A stretch of DNA of 64,000 nucleotides from CAYTTA01 sp964440655 (lineage in GTDB: Bacteria > Bacteroidota > Rhodothermia > Balneolales > Balneolaceae), in contig CAYTTA010000004.1 in the NCBI GenBank assembly GCA_964440655.1, positions 32,026 through 96,025 on the forward strand, written 5' to 3'. The notes under the pieces were generated by a model that saw nothing but the letters and a program-made list of their open reading frames with translations, was not told the origin of the DNA and did not search any database. Positions 53,712-61,839 of this stretch are shown here, piece after piece. The stretch's first letter is position 1. Every line of letters begins with the position of its first letter. The translations under genes were made by a program, and so were the position numbers.

Positions 53712-54866
53712 TCACTCCTTCCACACTTTTCCATCGGTCCGGATGTACCAGGTCGACTCGTCATCCCATCCCGGCAGAGAAGCTTCAAACTGGGTCTGTG
53801 TAATCCGAAGTTCCGGAACGGCATCCATCCCATCAAGCTGAATCGATTCCATTCCCAGAAGCGACGGGTCGTCCGTGAAGGATCCGTGTCGCCGCTGATG
53901 GTCCCGCTGCAGATAATAGACCTGCCTGAGCACCCACTTGATCTCCTCATCCCGGTTCCAGACAAACAGATCGCTCCCCTCTCCTGCAGATTTGCCCGAG
54001 AACTGGACAAATCCCCACATCTCGGGATAGTGCATGTTGACAAGCCCCTGTGGAGACCAGACCCAGTTGTCTTCCGGGAAGGGGCGGCCGGTTTCGGGGT
54101 TGATTCTCTTGCGGTACTCTCCATCCACGATATCCGCCTGCCACTGCACCCTGGAGAAGTTGACTCTCCACTGATCGCCCGGTTGCGGTGCCCGGTTTCC
54201 GGTGGCTCCCCTTCGCAGGGTGCTCATGGGGAGGGCCACTTCCACGGTCCATCCCCGATCCTCCCCTTCCGGATTGTTCAGTTCTCCATCCACATGGACC
54301 GCCGACTGGAAATCGGTCATGTTCCAGGAATTGATTGCACGGGTTCCATCCCGGTAGGGACGGGGAAGGAAAAGGTCCCACATGGTTCCGAGAGGGTTGA
54401 TCTCGAATTCAAAGTAGTTGTGGGTATCTCCGTCCGGGTCGATGAAGATCTCGAAATCGTTGTCATGGAAAATCACCGCATCCCGCTCGGTCAGGGTGCC
54501 CCAGACATGAGGCTCGACCAGTTCTGCCGCAAAGTAGAAATAGTCGTCATCCCAGAGCATTTTCACCCGGGTGCGCCAGGTCGGCAGAGGTCTGAGGGGA
54601 CCTTCGATATCGACAAAATCCTCCGTCCAGGGAACGAGATCCCAGACCTCCTCATCCAACCGGCCGTCCACCGTAATGGGCTTGTCGGTCCGGTAAGCAA
54701 TGTAGTGAAGCGGCTCGAAAGAAATTTGCGGAACGGGAAAAGGAGTGATCTGCCGCCCCTCTTCGGGAAGATCCGGTCGGTCACACTGGATCAGAGATAG
54801 TACTGCCAGCAGAGAGAGAAGAATGAGAGGGTTCCTCTTCAGCATAAAAGAGCGATGTGAAGTCAT
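53712..54866 (-). CDS. CBM9-like carbohydrate-binding lipoprotein
   Basis: The 384-residue protein has a lipoprotein signal (LILLSLLAVLSLIQC) and a DOMON/CBM9-like domain: AYRTDKPITVDGRLDEEVWDLVPWTEDFVDIEG, RVKMLWDDDYFYFAAELVEPHVWG, HDNDFEIFIDPDGDTHNYFEFEINPLGTMWDLFLPRPY and GWTVEVALPM. This pattern (often called carbohydrate-binding family 9-like) is common in secreted sugar-binding or heme-binding DOMON proteins. ATG at 54866 or 54845 may be used. It lies between a BASS transporter and RidA genes, suggesting surface binding of the pathway substrate, which is inference. Confidence 0.85.
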   Translation of the reverse strand: MTSHRSFMLKRNPLILLSLLAVLSLIQCDRPDLPEEGRQITPFPVPQISFEPLHYIAYRTDKPITVDGRLDEEVWDLVPWTEDFVDIEGPLRPLPTWRTRVKMLWDDDYFYFAAELVEPHVWGTLTERDAVIFHDNDFEIFIDPDGDTHNYFEFEINPLGTMWDLFLPRPYRDGTRAINSWNMTDFQSAVHVDGELNNPEGEDRGWTVEVALPMSTLRRGATGNRAPQPGDQWRVNFSRVQWQADIVDGEYRKRINPETGRPFPEDNWVWSPQGLVNMHYPEMWGFVQFSGKSAGEGSDLFVWNRDEEIKWVLRQVYYLQRDHQRRHGSFTDDPSLLGMESIQLDGMDAVPELRITQTQFEASLPGWDDESTWYIRTDGKVWKE

Positions 54867-54939
54867 GGCCGGAACGGTGGAATCACCGCCCGGCATCTGA
54901 CTTTTTTTAGGGCATTCATGCCGATTGGACGGCCGACCA

Positions 54940-56097
54940 TTACTGATTGACGGAATCCGGACGGACAAGGATCTCTTCCGGACCTGCTTCCACTCCATCA
55001 AAATCGTCGTCATCTTCACCGGTTGGCTTGTCTTTCCACCAGTTGGCCAGAACGGAGCCGGAAATGTTCATCCAGGGTCCGAAGACAGCCGGTGCAAGTC
55101 CCATGGTCGCCTCTCGCCCTAGTTGTACAGCGATGCCGGATGCCATCCCGCCATTCTGCATCCCCACTTCGATCGCCACGGTGCGACTGTCGCGTTCGCT
55201 CATTCCGAAGAGTCGGGCGCCCCAGTAGCCGAGCAGATAGCCCAGACCGTTGTGGAGGATGGCCGCTAGGATCAGAAGCGGACCGATAACGAGCAGGTTG
55301 TTCCGGCCGGAAGCGGTGATGACGCCGATAATCACGACGATCCCGAGCATGGAGAGGGTCGGCATCCAGTCGTGAAGCCACTGGGCGCGTCCCTTGAAGA
55401 TGGCGTTGAAGATCAGACCGGCGACGACAGGTATGATGATCATGTTGAAGATGCTGATCATCATCTCAACAAAATTGATTTCGATGAACTGTCCGGCAAG
55501 AGTTTTCATCATGAACGGGGTCATGATCGGAGAGATCAGTGTGGAAACTGTGGTGAGGGTAACGGAGAGAGCGACGTTTCCACGGGCAAGAAAGGCGATC
55601 ACATTGGAGGCGACTCCGCCGGGACAGGAACCGATCAGGACTACGCCGGCTGCGATTTCAGCAGGAAATCCGAAAACGGTCGCCAGACCGATACCGATCA
55701 GGGGCATGACGGTGAACTGAAGACCGCTTCCGATCAGTACCCCTTTGGGCATCTTGAGTACGTTGGTGAAATCCTCCACACTCATCGATGTCCCCATTCC
55801 GAACATGATGATCTGAATTAGAGGAACAATGAGTCCAACGGTTTTATACCCCCCCACATCAACAATATATTGAGGGTAGAACATGGCCAGGGTGACTGCG
55901 GAAAAGACCCAGACCGTAAAGGACATCCCCTTCAGAGTGGGATATTGCCGGATTCCGATTGCCAAAAATGCAAACATCGCCACTAGGGGGATTCCGGTTA
56001 GCGATCCTGCACCGGCCACAATCATGATCAGGGAGACCACAGCCATCGCCCCCGCCAGCATCAGAGATATCTTGTAAAGCTTGTCGGATTGGTTCAT
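54940..56097 (-). CDS. Bile acid:sodium symporter family transporter
   Basis: The 385-residue protein has about ten membrane segments and BASS family motifs: SCPGGVASNVIAFLARGNVALSVTLTTVSTLISPIMTPFMM and GMQNGGMASGIA, which form the sodium and substrate crossover region. BASS members import organic anions, such as bile acids, pantothenate, pyruvate or 2-keto acids, using sodium. The end is a long acidic cytoplasmic tail. ATG at 56097 opens directly with MNQSDKLYKISLMLAG. It follows the RraA-like gene by 114 bases and precedes the CBM9-like gene by 73. It is a plausible importer for the pathway product; substrate is inferred. Confidence 0.9.
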   Translation of the reverse strand: MNQSDKLYKISLMLAGAMAVVSLIMIVAGAGSLTGIPLVAMFAFLAIGIRQYPTLKGMSFTVWVFSAVTLAMFYPQYIVDVGGYKTVGLIVPLIQIIMFGMGTSMSVEDFTNVLKMPKGVLIGSGLQFTVMPLIGIGLATVFGFPAEIAAGVVLIGSCPGGVASNVIAFLARGNVALSVTLTTVSTLISPIMTPFMMKTLAGQFIEINFVEMMISIFNMIIIPVVAGLIFNAIFKGRAQWLHDWMPTLSMLGIVVIIGVITASGRNNLLVIGPLLILAAILHNGLGYLLGYWGARLFGMSERDSRTVAIEVGMQNGGMASGIAVQLGREATMGLAPAVFGPWMNISGSVLANWWKDKPTGEDDDDFDGVEAGPEEILVRPDSVNQ

Positions 56098-56211
56098 CAA
56101 TGTATGAGGTGTAATCTGTAGAGAGGTTTTATATTCCGGCCCCTGGTTCAGAACCGGTGAAACAGAGGGCGGTCCCGATGGCCGCCCACTGTTCGTTTCT
56201 TGCAACCGGTG

Positions 56212-57168
56212 TTACCAGGTTCGCTGCTCGAGATAGGGACCCATCTCTTCGAGCGGTACCGGCAGACGATGAATTCGGCTGGGGTGCTGGATCCATTGCA
56301 GGAAATCCTCTTCGATCTCATCGGTCCACTTGGTGTCGATCTGACCTCCGGTGTAGACACCGGCCTGGATCCGTTCGTGGGCGAACTCATCCCGCAGAGC
56401 AACCAGTTCGGCGGTGATCACAACGTGCTCCACCATGTGGGCCGGAATAAAGAGGACGCCGATTTTTTTGGCCAGGATCACATCACCCGGGAAGACCGTT
56501 ACATTACCAATCTGCAGAGGGACGTTGATGCCCAGCAGCATCACCTCCTCCAGGAATGAGGGGTGGAAATCCCGTGCAAAGACGTTGAACCCATCGATCT
56601 GCTCCAGCCCTTCGGCATCCCGGATGGAGGAGTCAAAGACGACTCCGGTTCCGGTACGGTTGAAGATGGTGGTTCCCAGGTTGTCCCCGATCATCGTTCC
56701 CTGGGCAATTTTTCCGAATGCATCGGCTACATAGACATCGCCTTTCTGCAGCATGTCGATGGGCCAGGAGTTCTGCGGGCCGATATGCCCCAGATTATGA
56801 CCATCCTCAAGCAGTTTCTCCTGAACATCGGGACGACGGGGCACATAGAGTGCCGTCAGTGCACGGCCCACAAAAGCCTCATCCTCTTTCAGGATGCGCC
56901 AGTTTCCTTCAAACTGATTGCGGTAGCCCATTTCGTTCAGAAGCTGCCATGCATCTTCCAACTTGAGATTCTTGAGCCGTTCCAGCAGGTCATCCGACAC
57001 ATAAGGACGACCGTCAGGCAGCCGTTCCCCTTCCCACATATAGGTGTAGTATTCCACCTGATCGGGAGAGGCGACAACGGGATCCTGCATCACACGAGTC
57101 TGTGCACAGGCTGATGTCGTGATCACCAGCGACAGGACGAGGAGTGGAATCGAACGTTTGAACATCAT
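56212..57168 (-). CDS. Exported RraA-fold protein
   Basis: RraA-fold enzymes include 4-hydroxy-4-methyl-2-oxoglutarate aldolases and oxaloacetate decarboxylases. The 318-residue protein has an N-terminal signal (LLVLSLVITTSAC) that may be a lipobox. The RraA region spans about 130-290, with KGDVYVADAFGKIAQGTMIGDNLGTTIFNRTGTGVVFDSSIRDAEG; the metal and substrate-binding Arg-Asp of IRDAEG is retained. A further N-terminal domain of about 110 residues is unusual. Export is odd for RraA. In this operon it would act on a 2-oxo acid produced by the RidA step. Start is ATG at 57168 or 57165. Confidence 0.85.
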   Translation of the reverse strand: MMFKRSIPLLVLSLVITTSACAQTRVMQDPVVASPDQVEYYTYMWEGERLPDGRPYVSDDLLERLKNLKLEDAWQLLNEMGYRNQFEGNWRILKEDEAFVGRALTALYVPRRPDVQEKLLEDGHNLGHIGPQNSWPIDMLQKGDVYVADAFGKIAQGTMIGDNLGTTIFNRTGTGVVFDSSIRDAEGLEQIDGFNVFARDFHPSFLEEVMLLGINVPLQIGNVTVFPGDVILAKKIGVLFIPAHMVEHVVITAELVALRDEFAHERIQAGVYTGGQIDTKWTDEIEEDFLQWIQHPSRIHRLPVPLEEMGPYLEQRTW

Positions 57169-57443
57169 GTTTCCAGATTTAAAAAAAAGTTTGATGGATG
57201 GATCTTCCAAGGGTGCTTGTTTCTGACCGGTGCGGTATTTCCGCTACTTTCCAACGTACCCGCATCGGTTTCCCGGGATCTCCTGTTCTTTCCGGTCCGT
57301 CCGGCCCGCGCCCTACCGATCCGGAGGCGCGGGTCTTGACGAACGCCTGAAGTTATAGGAAATCACCCGTCAGGTCAAAAACAAAACCGCCTGAAACCGG
57401 ACCGACAGATCAAAAACAATTCCCTGCGGCCGCATTCTCCCGT
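57169..57443. other. Intergenic spacer with 8-base GC hairpin
   Basis: CCCGCGCC (57305-57312) and GGCGCGGG (57326-57333) form a strong stem with a 13-base loop and no T-tract on either strand. The region also has two copies of a TCAAAAACAA-type sequence. It separates the RraA-like start from the amidohydrolase stop. No gene is supported. Confidence 0.4.
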
Positions 57444-58802
57444 TTATTCTCCCCACGGGGTGGAAGCGATTCCGTTCAGATCCCAGACGACCCTGCCGGC
57501 ACGGATGGTCAGTTCAACTTCCAGTTTCTCGTTCCCCGGGATTACGAACCGGCGGGAGTCCTGAAACCCGAAGTTCCCCTGCCGCACTGCGATGACGGCG
57601 ATATCTGCTTCGGCTCCTTCACTCAGGTTGCCGAGATCTTCTCGCTTGATGACCTGGGCAGGCTTCCAGGTAGAAGCTTCAATGACATCCTGAAGGCTCA
57701 TTCCCATGTTCATAAGCGTGGAAGCGGCGTTGATCATCGTTTTCATCCCGCCATTCATGCTTCCGGTGTGCAGGTCCGTACTGATGGTGTTCGGCCAGAG
57801 TCCCTGCTGTGTTGCAGGAACAGCGTACTCATAGAAGAAGCTTCCGCCCCCGAAACCGACGTCAAAGATGATACCATGCTCTTTCGCCTCCAGCATCCGC
57901 GGACGGAGCCGGCCATTGTCGTCCACCACGGCGAAGCGGCCGCCATGACCCGTCCCAACCGCCTGTCCGCCGTATGCGTGCGTATAGATATCACCCGGCC
58001 GGAGTACATTGAAGAAGAGATCTTCAAGCGGCAGAGGCGGATTGGCTCCACCAAAGTCGACCATGACAGGAATTCCTCCGGCCCGTTCACCGGCTTCGAC
58101 AGCCCGCCGATAGGGCTCCCAATCATGTCCCGAGTAGTGGGCAATCTTGATTCCCACAATCTCCCTGTGCCGGTTGGCAACCAGCGCGGTCATTTTGGGA
58201 TCCATATCATCGAGGTTCTGCTCATACGGAACGACCCCTCTCATTCCGGAGCCCACGATGTTCAAAAAGGAGAGAACTCGTGTCTGGGAACGGTCGATCA
58301 CCTGCCGTTTGAAAACGTCAAAATTTCTCCAGCCTGCACCGCCCGCATCGACAGCGGTGGTCACTCCGGAACGGAATGTGAATCCGTCGGGAGCGAGAGC
58401 GGTGAAGCTGTCACTCAGGTAGTGGTCGGGCTTGGTTCCGAAAAAGTGGTGCCCGTGAATGTCGATCAGTCCCGGAACAACATAGAGACCGCTCACATCC
58501 ACCACCCTTTCGGCGCTCGATTCGGAAATGTTCGATGCTACCCGGGCGATCTTGTCACCCTGAATGGCCACGTCCATCTGGCCGTCAATTCCATTTTTGG
58601 GGTCGATCACATGCCCCCCTTTCAGAAGGATGTCATACCGGCCGTCGGATGATCCCTGCAGGCCCTGGGTACTGGAACAGCCGGCTGCGACCAGCATCAC
58701 CAGTAAAAGTGCAAAGAGTGAGAGAGCGTTGAATTTACCGGTAAACCCGGCTCTGGAAATCGCCGGAAGAGCGGTCTTCTTGTGCAACATGGACTTTTTC
58801 AC
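57444..58802 (-). CDS. Amidohydrolase/deacetylase lipoprotein (paralogue 2)
   Basis: The 452-residue protein has a lipoprotein signal (LLLVMLVAAGC) and an amidohydrolase barrel: PGLIDIHGHHFFG (HxH pair), VGIKIAHYSGHD (likely carboxylated Lys), THAYGGQAVG and STDLHTGS (metal Asp). The segment where a His is expected (typically VMVHIG) reads VMVDFGG. Members of this group, related to N-acyl-D-amino acid deacylases, are commonly adjacent to SelA-like PLP enzymes. It is about two-thirds identical by eye to the gene at 60464. It follows the terminator at 58823-58864, so it needs read-through or its own promoter. Confidence 0.9.
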   Translation of the reverse strand: MKKSMLHKKTALPAISRAGFTGKFNALSLFALLLVMLVAAGCSSTQGLQGSSDGRYDILLKGGHVIDPKNGIDGQMDVAIQGDKIARVASNISESSAERVVDVSGLYVVPGLIDIHGHHFFGTKPDHYLSDSFTALAPDGFTFRSGVTTAVDAGGAGWRNFDVFKRQVIDRSQTRVLSFLNIVGSGMRGVVPYEQNLDDMDPKMTALVANRHREIVGIKIAHYSGHDWEPYRRAVEAGERAGGIPVMVDFGGANPPLPLEDLFFNVLRPGDIYTHAYGGQAVGTGHGGRFAVVDDNGRLRPRMLEAKEHGIIFDVGFGGGSFFYEYAVPATQQGLWPNTISTDLHTGSMNGGMKTMINAASTLMNMGMSLQDVIEASTWKPAQVIKREDLGNLSEGAEADIAVIAVRQGNFGFQDSRRFVIPGNEKLEVELTIRAGRVVWDLNGIASTPWGE

Positions 58803-58822
58803 AGTTTGAGTGATGGGTAAGT

Positions 58823-58864
58823 AAAAAAAGAGAAGCCGGGTCTGCTTTCGCCGGGCCCGGCTTC
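58823..58864 (-). terminator. Rho-independent terminator after RidA gene
   Basis: Minus strand GAAGCCGGG (58864-58856) and CCCGGCTTC (58840-58832) form a 9-base perfect stem, followed by TCTTTTTTT. It lies 7 bases after the RidA stop and directly upstream of the amidohydrolase at 58802, splitting the locus into two transcription units. Confidence 0.9.
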
Positions 58865-58870
58865 AAAAAA

Positions 58871-59245
58871 TCATTCTTCAATCGCCGCGATGCAGTCGAT
58901 CTCGACGATGGAGTCGCCCGGAATGCCACCGTAGCAGGCCACGGTGGATCGGACCGGGGGATTGTTGCCGAACCGGCCGCGATAGGCCTCGTTCATCCCG
59001 CTGAAATCCCGGAGGTCATCAAGGAAAACAGTGACCTTCAATACCTTGTTCATGGAAGATCCGGCATTGACCAGGTCCCGTTCAATGGCGTCCAGACAGG
59101 CTGTGGTCGCCTTCCGGATATCCCGCTCGCCACGGGCACCTTTTCCGGAAACATAGACGAGCCCGTTGTGGACAACCGCAGCAGACATAAGCGGTGCTCT
59201 GCCCTGCTCGATTTCTTCAGTGTCAGGAATTCGTTTGATAGCCAT
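58871..59245 (-). CDS. Cytoplasmic RidA-family protein (paralogue A3)
   Basis: The 124-residue protein is a RidA protein without signal peptide: VHNGLVYVSGKGARGERDIRKATTACLDAIERDLVNAGSSMNKVLKVTVFLDDLRDFSGMNEAYRGRFGNNPPVRSTVACYGGIPGDSIVEIDCIAAIEE. The catalytic Arg in PVRSTVAC and the Glu in VEIDCIA are kept. It shares the MNEAYRGRFGNNPP block almost unchanged with the next two exported paralogues. It would deal with any imine in the cytoplasm, whereas the others serve the periplasm. It is last before the terminator. Confidence 0.93.
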   Translation of the reverse strand: MAIKRIPDTEEIEQGRAPLMSAAVVHNGLVYVSGKGARGERDIRKATTACLDAIERDLVNAGSSMNKVLKVTVFLDDLRDFSGMNEAYRGRFGNNPPVRSTVACYGGIPGDSIVEIDCIAAIEE

Positions 59246-59292
59246 AGATGGTAGTGTCTGAGAGTTGAGTGGAACAGTTCAAGAATAGTGGA

Positions 59293-59799
59293 TCAGAGGG
59301 CTGCGATGCAATCCATCTCCACGAGGGAATTGCCCGGCACCCCGCCGTAGACAGCCACCGTGGTACGCGCAGGAGGATTGTTGCCGAAGCGGCCCCTGTA
59401 CGCTTCATTCATCCCCGCATAGTCCCGGAGATTGTGAAGATAGACCGTCACAAGAAGCGCCTTGTCCATGGAGGAGCCGACACGGTTCAATTCAGCCTCG
59501 ATCTTGTCGAGCACCTTCTCGGTATGGACACGGATATCCCCTTCCCCATGCTCTCCTTTCCCGGCAACAAAAACGAGCCCCTTGTGCACCGTGACGCCCG
59601 AGAAGAGAGGTGTCTGATTCTGGTCATCCCAGTGAAGATCGGGAAGCTTGACGGGAGCCTCTTCCAGTCTGCGGGTGGCAGCCACAGCGCTCGACCGCGC
59701 GGCGGAGAGTCCGAAAAGTCCTGCACCGGCGGCGGCAATGGCACTGAACATCGATTTGATCGCCGACTTTCTGGTTTGTTTGGTGTTGATCAGATCCAT
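59293..59799 (-). CDS. Exported RidA-family protein (paralogue A2)
   Basis: The 168-residue protein has an N-terminal signal of Tat-like shape (TRKSAIKSMFSAIAAAGAGLFGLSAARSSAVAA) with a basic pair instead of the twin arginine, and a RidA domain from about residue 60 (VHKGLVFVAGKGEHGEGDIRVHTEKVLDKIEAELNRVGSSMDKALLVTVYLHNLRDYAGMNEAYRGRFGNNPPARTTVAVYGGVPGNSLVEMDCIAAL). The Arg of PARTTVAV and Glu of VEMDCIA are intact. It is the middle of three tandem paralogues, separated from neighbours by 41 and 47 bases. Confidence 0.92.
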   Translation of the reverse strand: MDLINTKQTRKSAIKSMFSAIAAAGAGLFGLSAARSSAVAATRRLEEAPVKLPDLHWDDQNQTPLFSGVTVHKGLVFVAGKGEHGEGDIRVHTEKVLDKIEAELNRVGSSMDKALLVTVYLHNLRDYAGMNEAYRGRFGNNPPARTTVAVYGGVPGNSLVEMDCIAAL

Positions 59800-59840
59800 T
59801 GAAGACGATGGTTAATGGTTCAGATGAGTGAGTTCATGGA

Positions 59841-60332
59841 TCAGAGAGCCGCGATGCAGTCGATCTCAAGCAGTGAGCCGCCGGGAATCCCGCGGTAGCA
59901 GGCGACCGTCGTCCTTACGGGAGGATTGTTGCCGAACCGTCCACGGTAGGCGGCATTCATGGCGTCGTAATCGCGCAGGTTGCTCAGGAAGACATTCACC
60001 TTCAGAGCCTTGTCCATGGAGGTACCGGCGGCGACCAACTGCTGCTCGATCTTGTCGAGAACCGAGTGTGTGGCCTTGGTGATGTCGGTTTCGTCATGCT
60101 CCCCCATCCCCTTGACGAAGACAAATCCGTCGTGAACCTTGAACTGGGAGATGAGCGGCTGGCGTGCGGACATGTTGATAAAATCCGGCACTTCGGTTAC
60201 GGACGGTTTTCTAGATGCCGCCTGGGCGATACCAAGAGATCCGGCAACGGATGCCACCATGGAGGCGAAGACCGTCTTGAGCATTTTACGCCGGGAGCTT
60301 TTCATGCCAGCGTTATGATTCAGATTGTCCAT
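59841..60332 (-). CDS. Tat-exported RidA-family protein (paralogue A1)
   Basis: The 163-residue protein begins with a clear Tat signal (SSRRKMLKTVFASMVASVAGSLGIAQAA), whose SRRKMLK is shared with the SelA-like protein at 61840. The RidA domain starts near residue 65: VHDGFVFVKGMGEHDETDITKATHSVLDKIEQQLVAAGTSMDKALKVNVFLSNLRDYDAMNAAYRGRFGNNPPVRTTVACYRGIPGGSLLEIDCIAAL. The catalytic Arg and Glu are kept. It lies next to the first amidohydrolase and starts the RidA triplet. Confidence 0.92.
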   Translation of the reverse strand: MDNLNHNAGMKSSRRKMLKTVFASMVASVAGSLGIAQAASRKPSVTEVPDFINMSARQPLISQFKVHDGFVFVKGMGEHDETDITKATHSVLDKIEQQLVAAGTSMDKALKVNVFLSNLRDYDAMNAAYRGRFGNNPPVRTTVACYRGIPGGSLLEIDCIAAL

Positions 60333-60463
60333 ATTCGATTTCCTTTGACTTGATTGCAGTTACAGCCGTTGTAGAAATCGGGCGGACTCCGGTGGCCGGA
60401 GTTGATCCGGCACCGGTGGAGTCCGTTTCCGATTCATCGGTGGAAAATCCTGAATCCACCTGC

Positions 60464-61756
60464 CTAGTTGGGGTTCCAGCGGGGAGAAGCGATCCCGTTC
60501 AGATCCCATACCACCCGGCCGGCACGCAGGGTGAGTTCTGCCTCCAGCTTCTGATTGCCGGGGATGACAAAACGGCGGGAATCCTGGAATCCGAACTCTC
60601 CTTCCTGCAGGCTGAAGACAGCGACGTCTGCCACTGCTCCTTCGCTCAGATGCCCCAGCTCCTCACGCTGAATCACCTGGGCAGGTTTCCAGGTGGAAGC
60701 CTCGATCGCCTTGTCGAGCGGCATGCCCAGGTTCATCATGGTCGATACAGCGTTAAGCATGTTTTTCATGCCGCCATTCATGCTTCCCGTGTGGAGGTCG
60801 GTGCTGATGGTGTTGGGCCAGAGTCCCTGCTCGATGGCGGGCAGAGCCACCTCATAAAAGAAGCTGCCGCCTCCGAATCCGACGTCAAAGATGATACCAC
60901 GCTCCTGTGCTTCCAGCATACGCGGTCGGAGTCTTCCGTTCTCGTCCGTTACAGCCTGCCGTCCGGAGGTTCCGCCGCCATAGGCGTGGGTGTAGATATC
61001 TCCCGGGCGGAGGATGTCGAAGAAGAGGGTCTCGAGAGCCAGAGCGGGCCGGGCGCTTCCGAAGTCCACCATTACCGGAATGCCGGCTGCCTCGGCGGCC
61101 TGTACAGCGCGTCGGTAGGGCTCCCAGTCATGACCGTTGTAGTGGGCGATCTTTACCCCTACAATGTGGTTTCGGTAGCGGTTGGCCACCAGACCTGTCA
61201 TCTTGGGATCGAAATCGTTGAGGTTCTGCTCGTGAATCCCGCTCATCCCCTCACCGGTGATGTTGATGAACGCGAGTACCCGGGTCTGAGAGCGGTCGAT
61301 CACCTGCTCCTTGAAGTGAGCGAAGTTTCTCCATCCGGAACCACCCACATCCACGACTGTGGTCACACCGGCACGGAAGGTAAATCCGTCGGGAGGAAGA
61401 GCGTTGAAGCTGTTGCTGTATCCGCGTCCCGGAACGGTTCCGTGGTAGTTGTGGGAGTGAATGTCGATCAGACCGGGAGTGACATACATTCCGCGGGCGT
61501 TGACCACACGACGTGCACTCCGCTCGGAGATGTTGGAGGCCACCCGGGCGATGACACCGTCACTGATGGCGACATCCATCCTGCCGTTGATTCCGTTTTT
61601 CGGGTCGATCACATGCCCTCCTTTGATCAGGATGTCGTACTCCTGGGCCTGTGCCGTTGCCGGTGAGAAGATCAGAACACCCAGAAGCAGCGCCAGCGGC
61701 ATCGCGCCGCCCAGCTTCCGGACGAATTGATGAACAATGTGAAGAATGTGGTTCAT
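60464..61756 (-). CDS. Exported amidohydrolase/deacetylase (paralogue 1)
   Basis: The 430-residue protein has a Sec signal (PLALLLGVLIFSPATAQAQ) and the same barrel as its paralogue: PGLIDIHSHNYHG, VGVKIAHYNGHDW, THAYGGGTSG and STDLHTGS. The position that normally reads VMVHIG is VMVDFGS, as in paralogue 2, so the loss of His is shared. It lacks a lipobox, so it would be soluble in the periplasm. It lies between the RidA triplet and the SelA-like gene (gap 83 bases). The likely reaction is deacylation of an N-acyl amino compound; substrate is unknown. Confidence 0.9.
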   Translation of the reverse strand: MNHILHIVHQFVRKLGGAMPLALLLGVLIFSPATAQAQEYDILIKGGHVIDPKNGINGRMDVAISDGVIARVASNISERSARRVVNARGMYVTPGLIDIHSHNYHGTVPGRGYSNSFNALPPDGFTFRAGVTTVVDVGGSGWRNFAHFKEQVIDRSQTRVLAFINITGEGMSGIHEQNLNDFDPKMTGLVANRYRNHIVGVKIAHYNGHDWEPYRRAVQAAEAAGIPVMVDFGSARPALALETLFFDILRPGDIYTHAYGGGTSGRQAVTDENGRLRPRMLEAQERGIIFDVGFGGGSFFYEVALPAIEQGLWPNTISTDLHTGSMNGGMKNMLNAVSTMMNLGMPLDKAIEASTWKPAQVIQREELGHLSEGAVADVAVFSLQEGEFGFQDSRRFVIPGNQKLEAELTLRAGRVVWDLNGIASPRWNPN

Positions 61757-61839
61757 AATGAGTGGATGTTTAGCTGAACTGAATTGATATTTTAGTTGGG
61801 TAAATTCTGCAACCCTTTGCAGGTCATTTGATTCAATTA

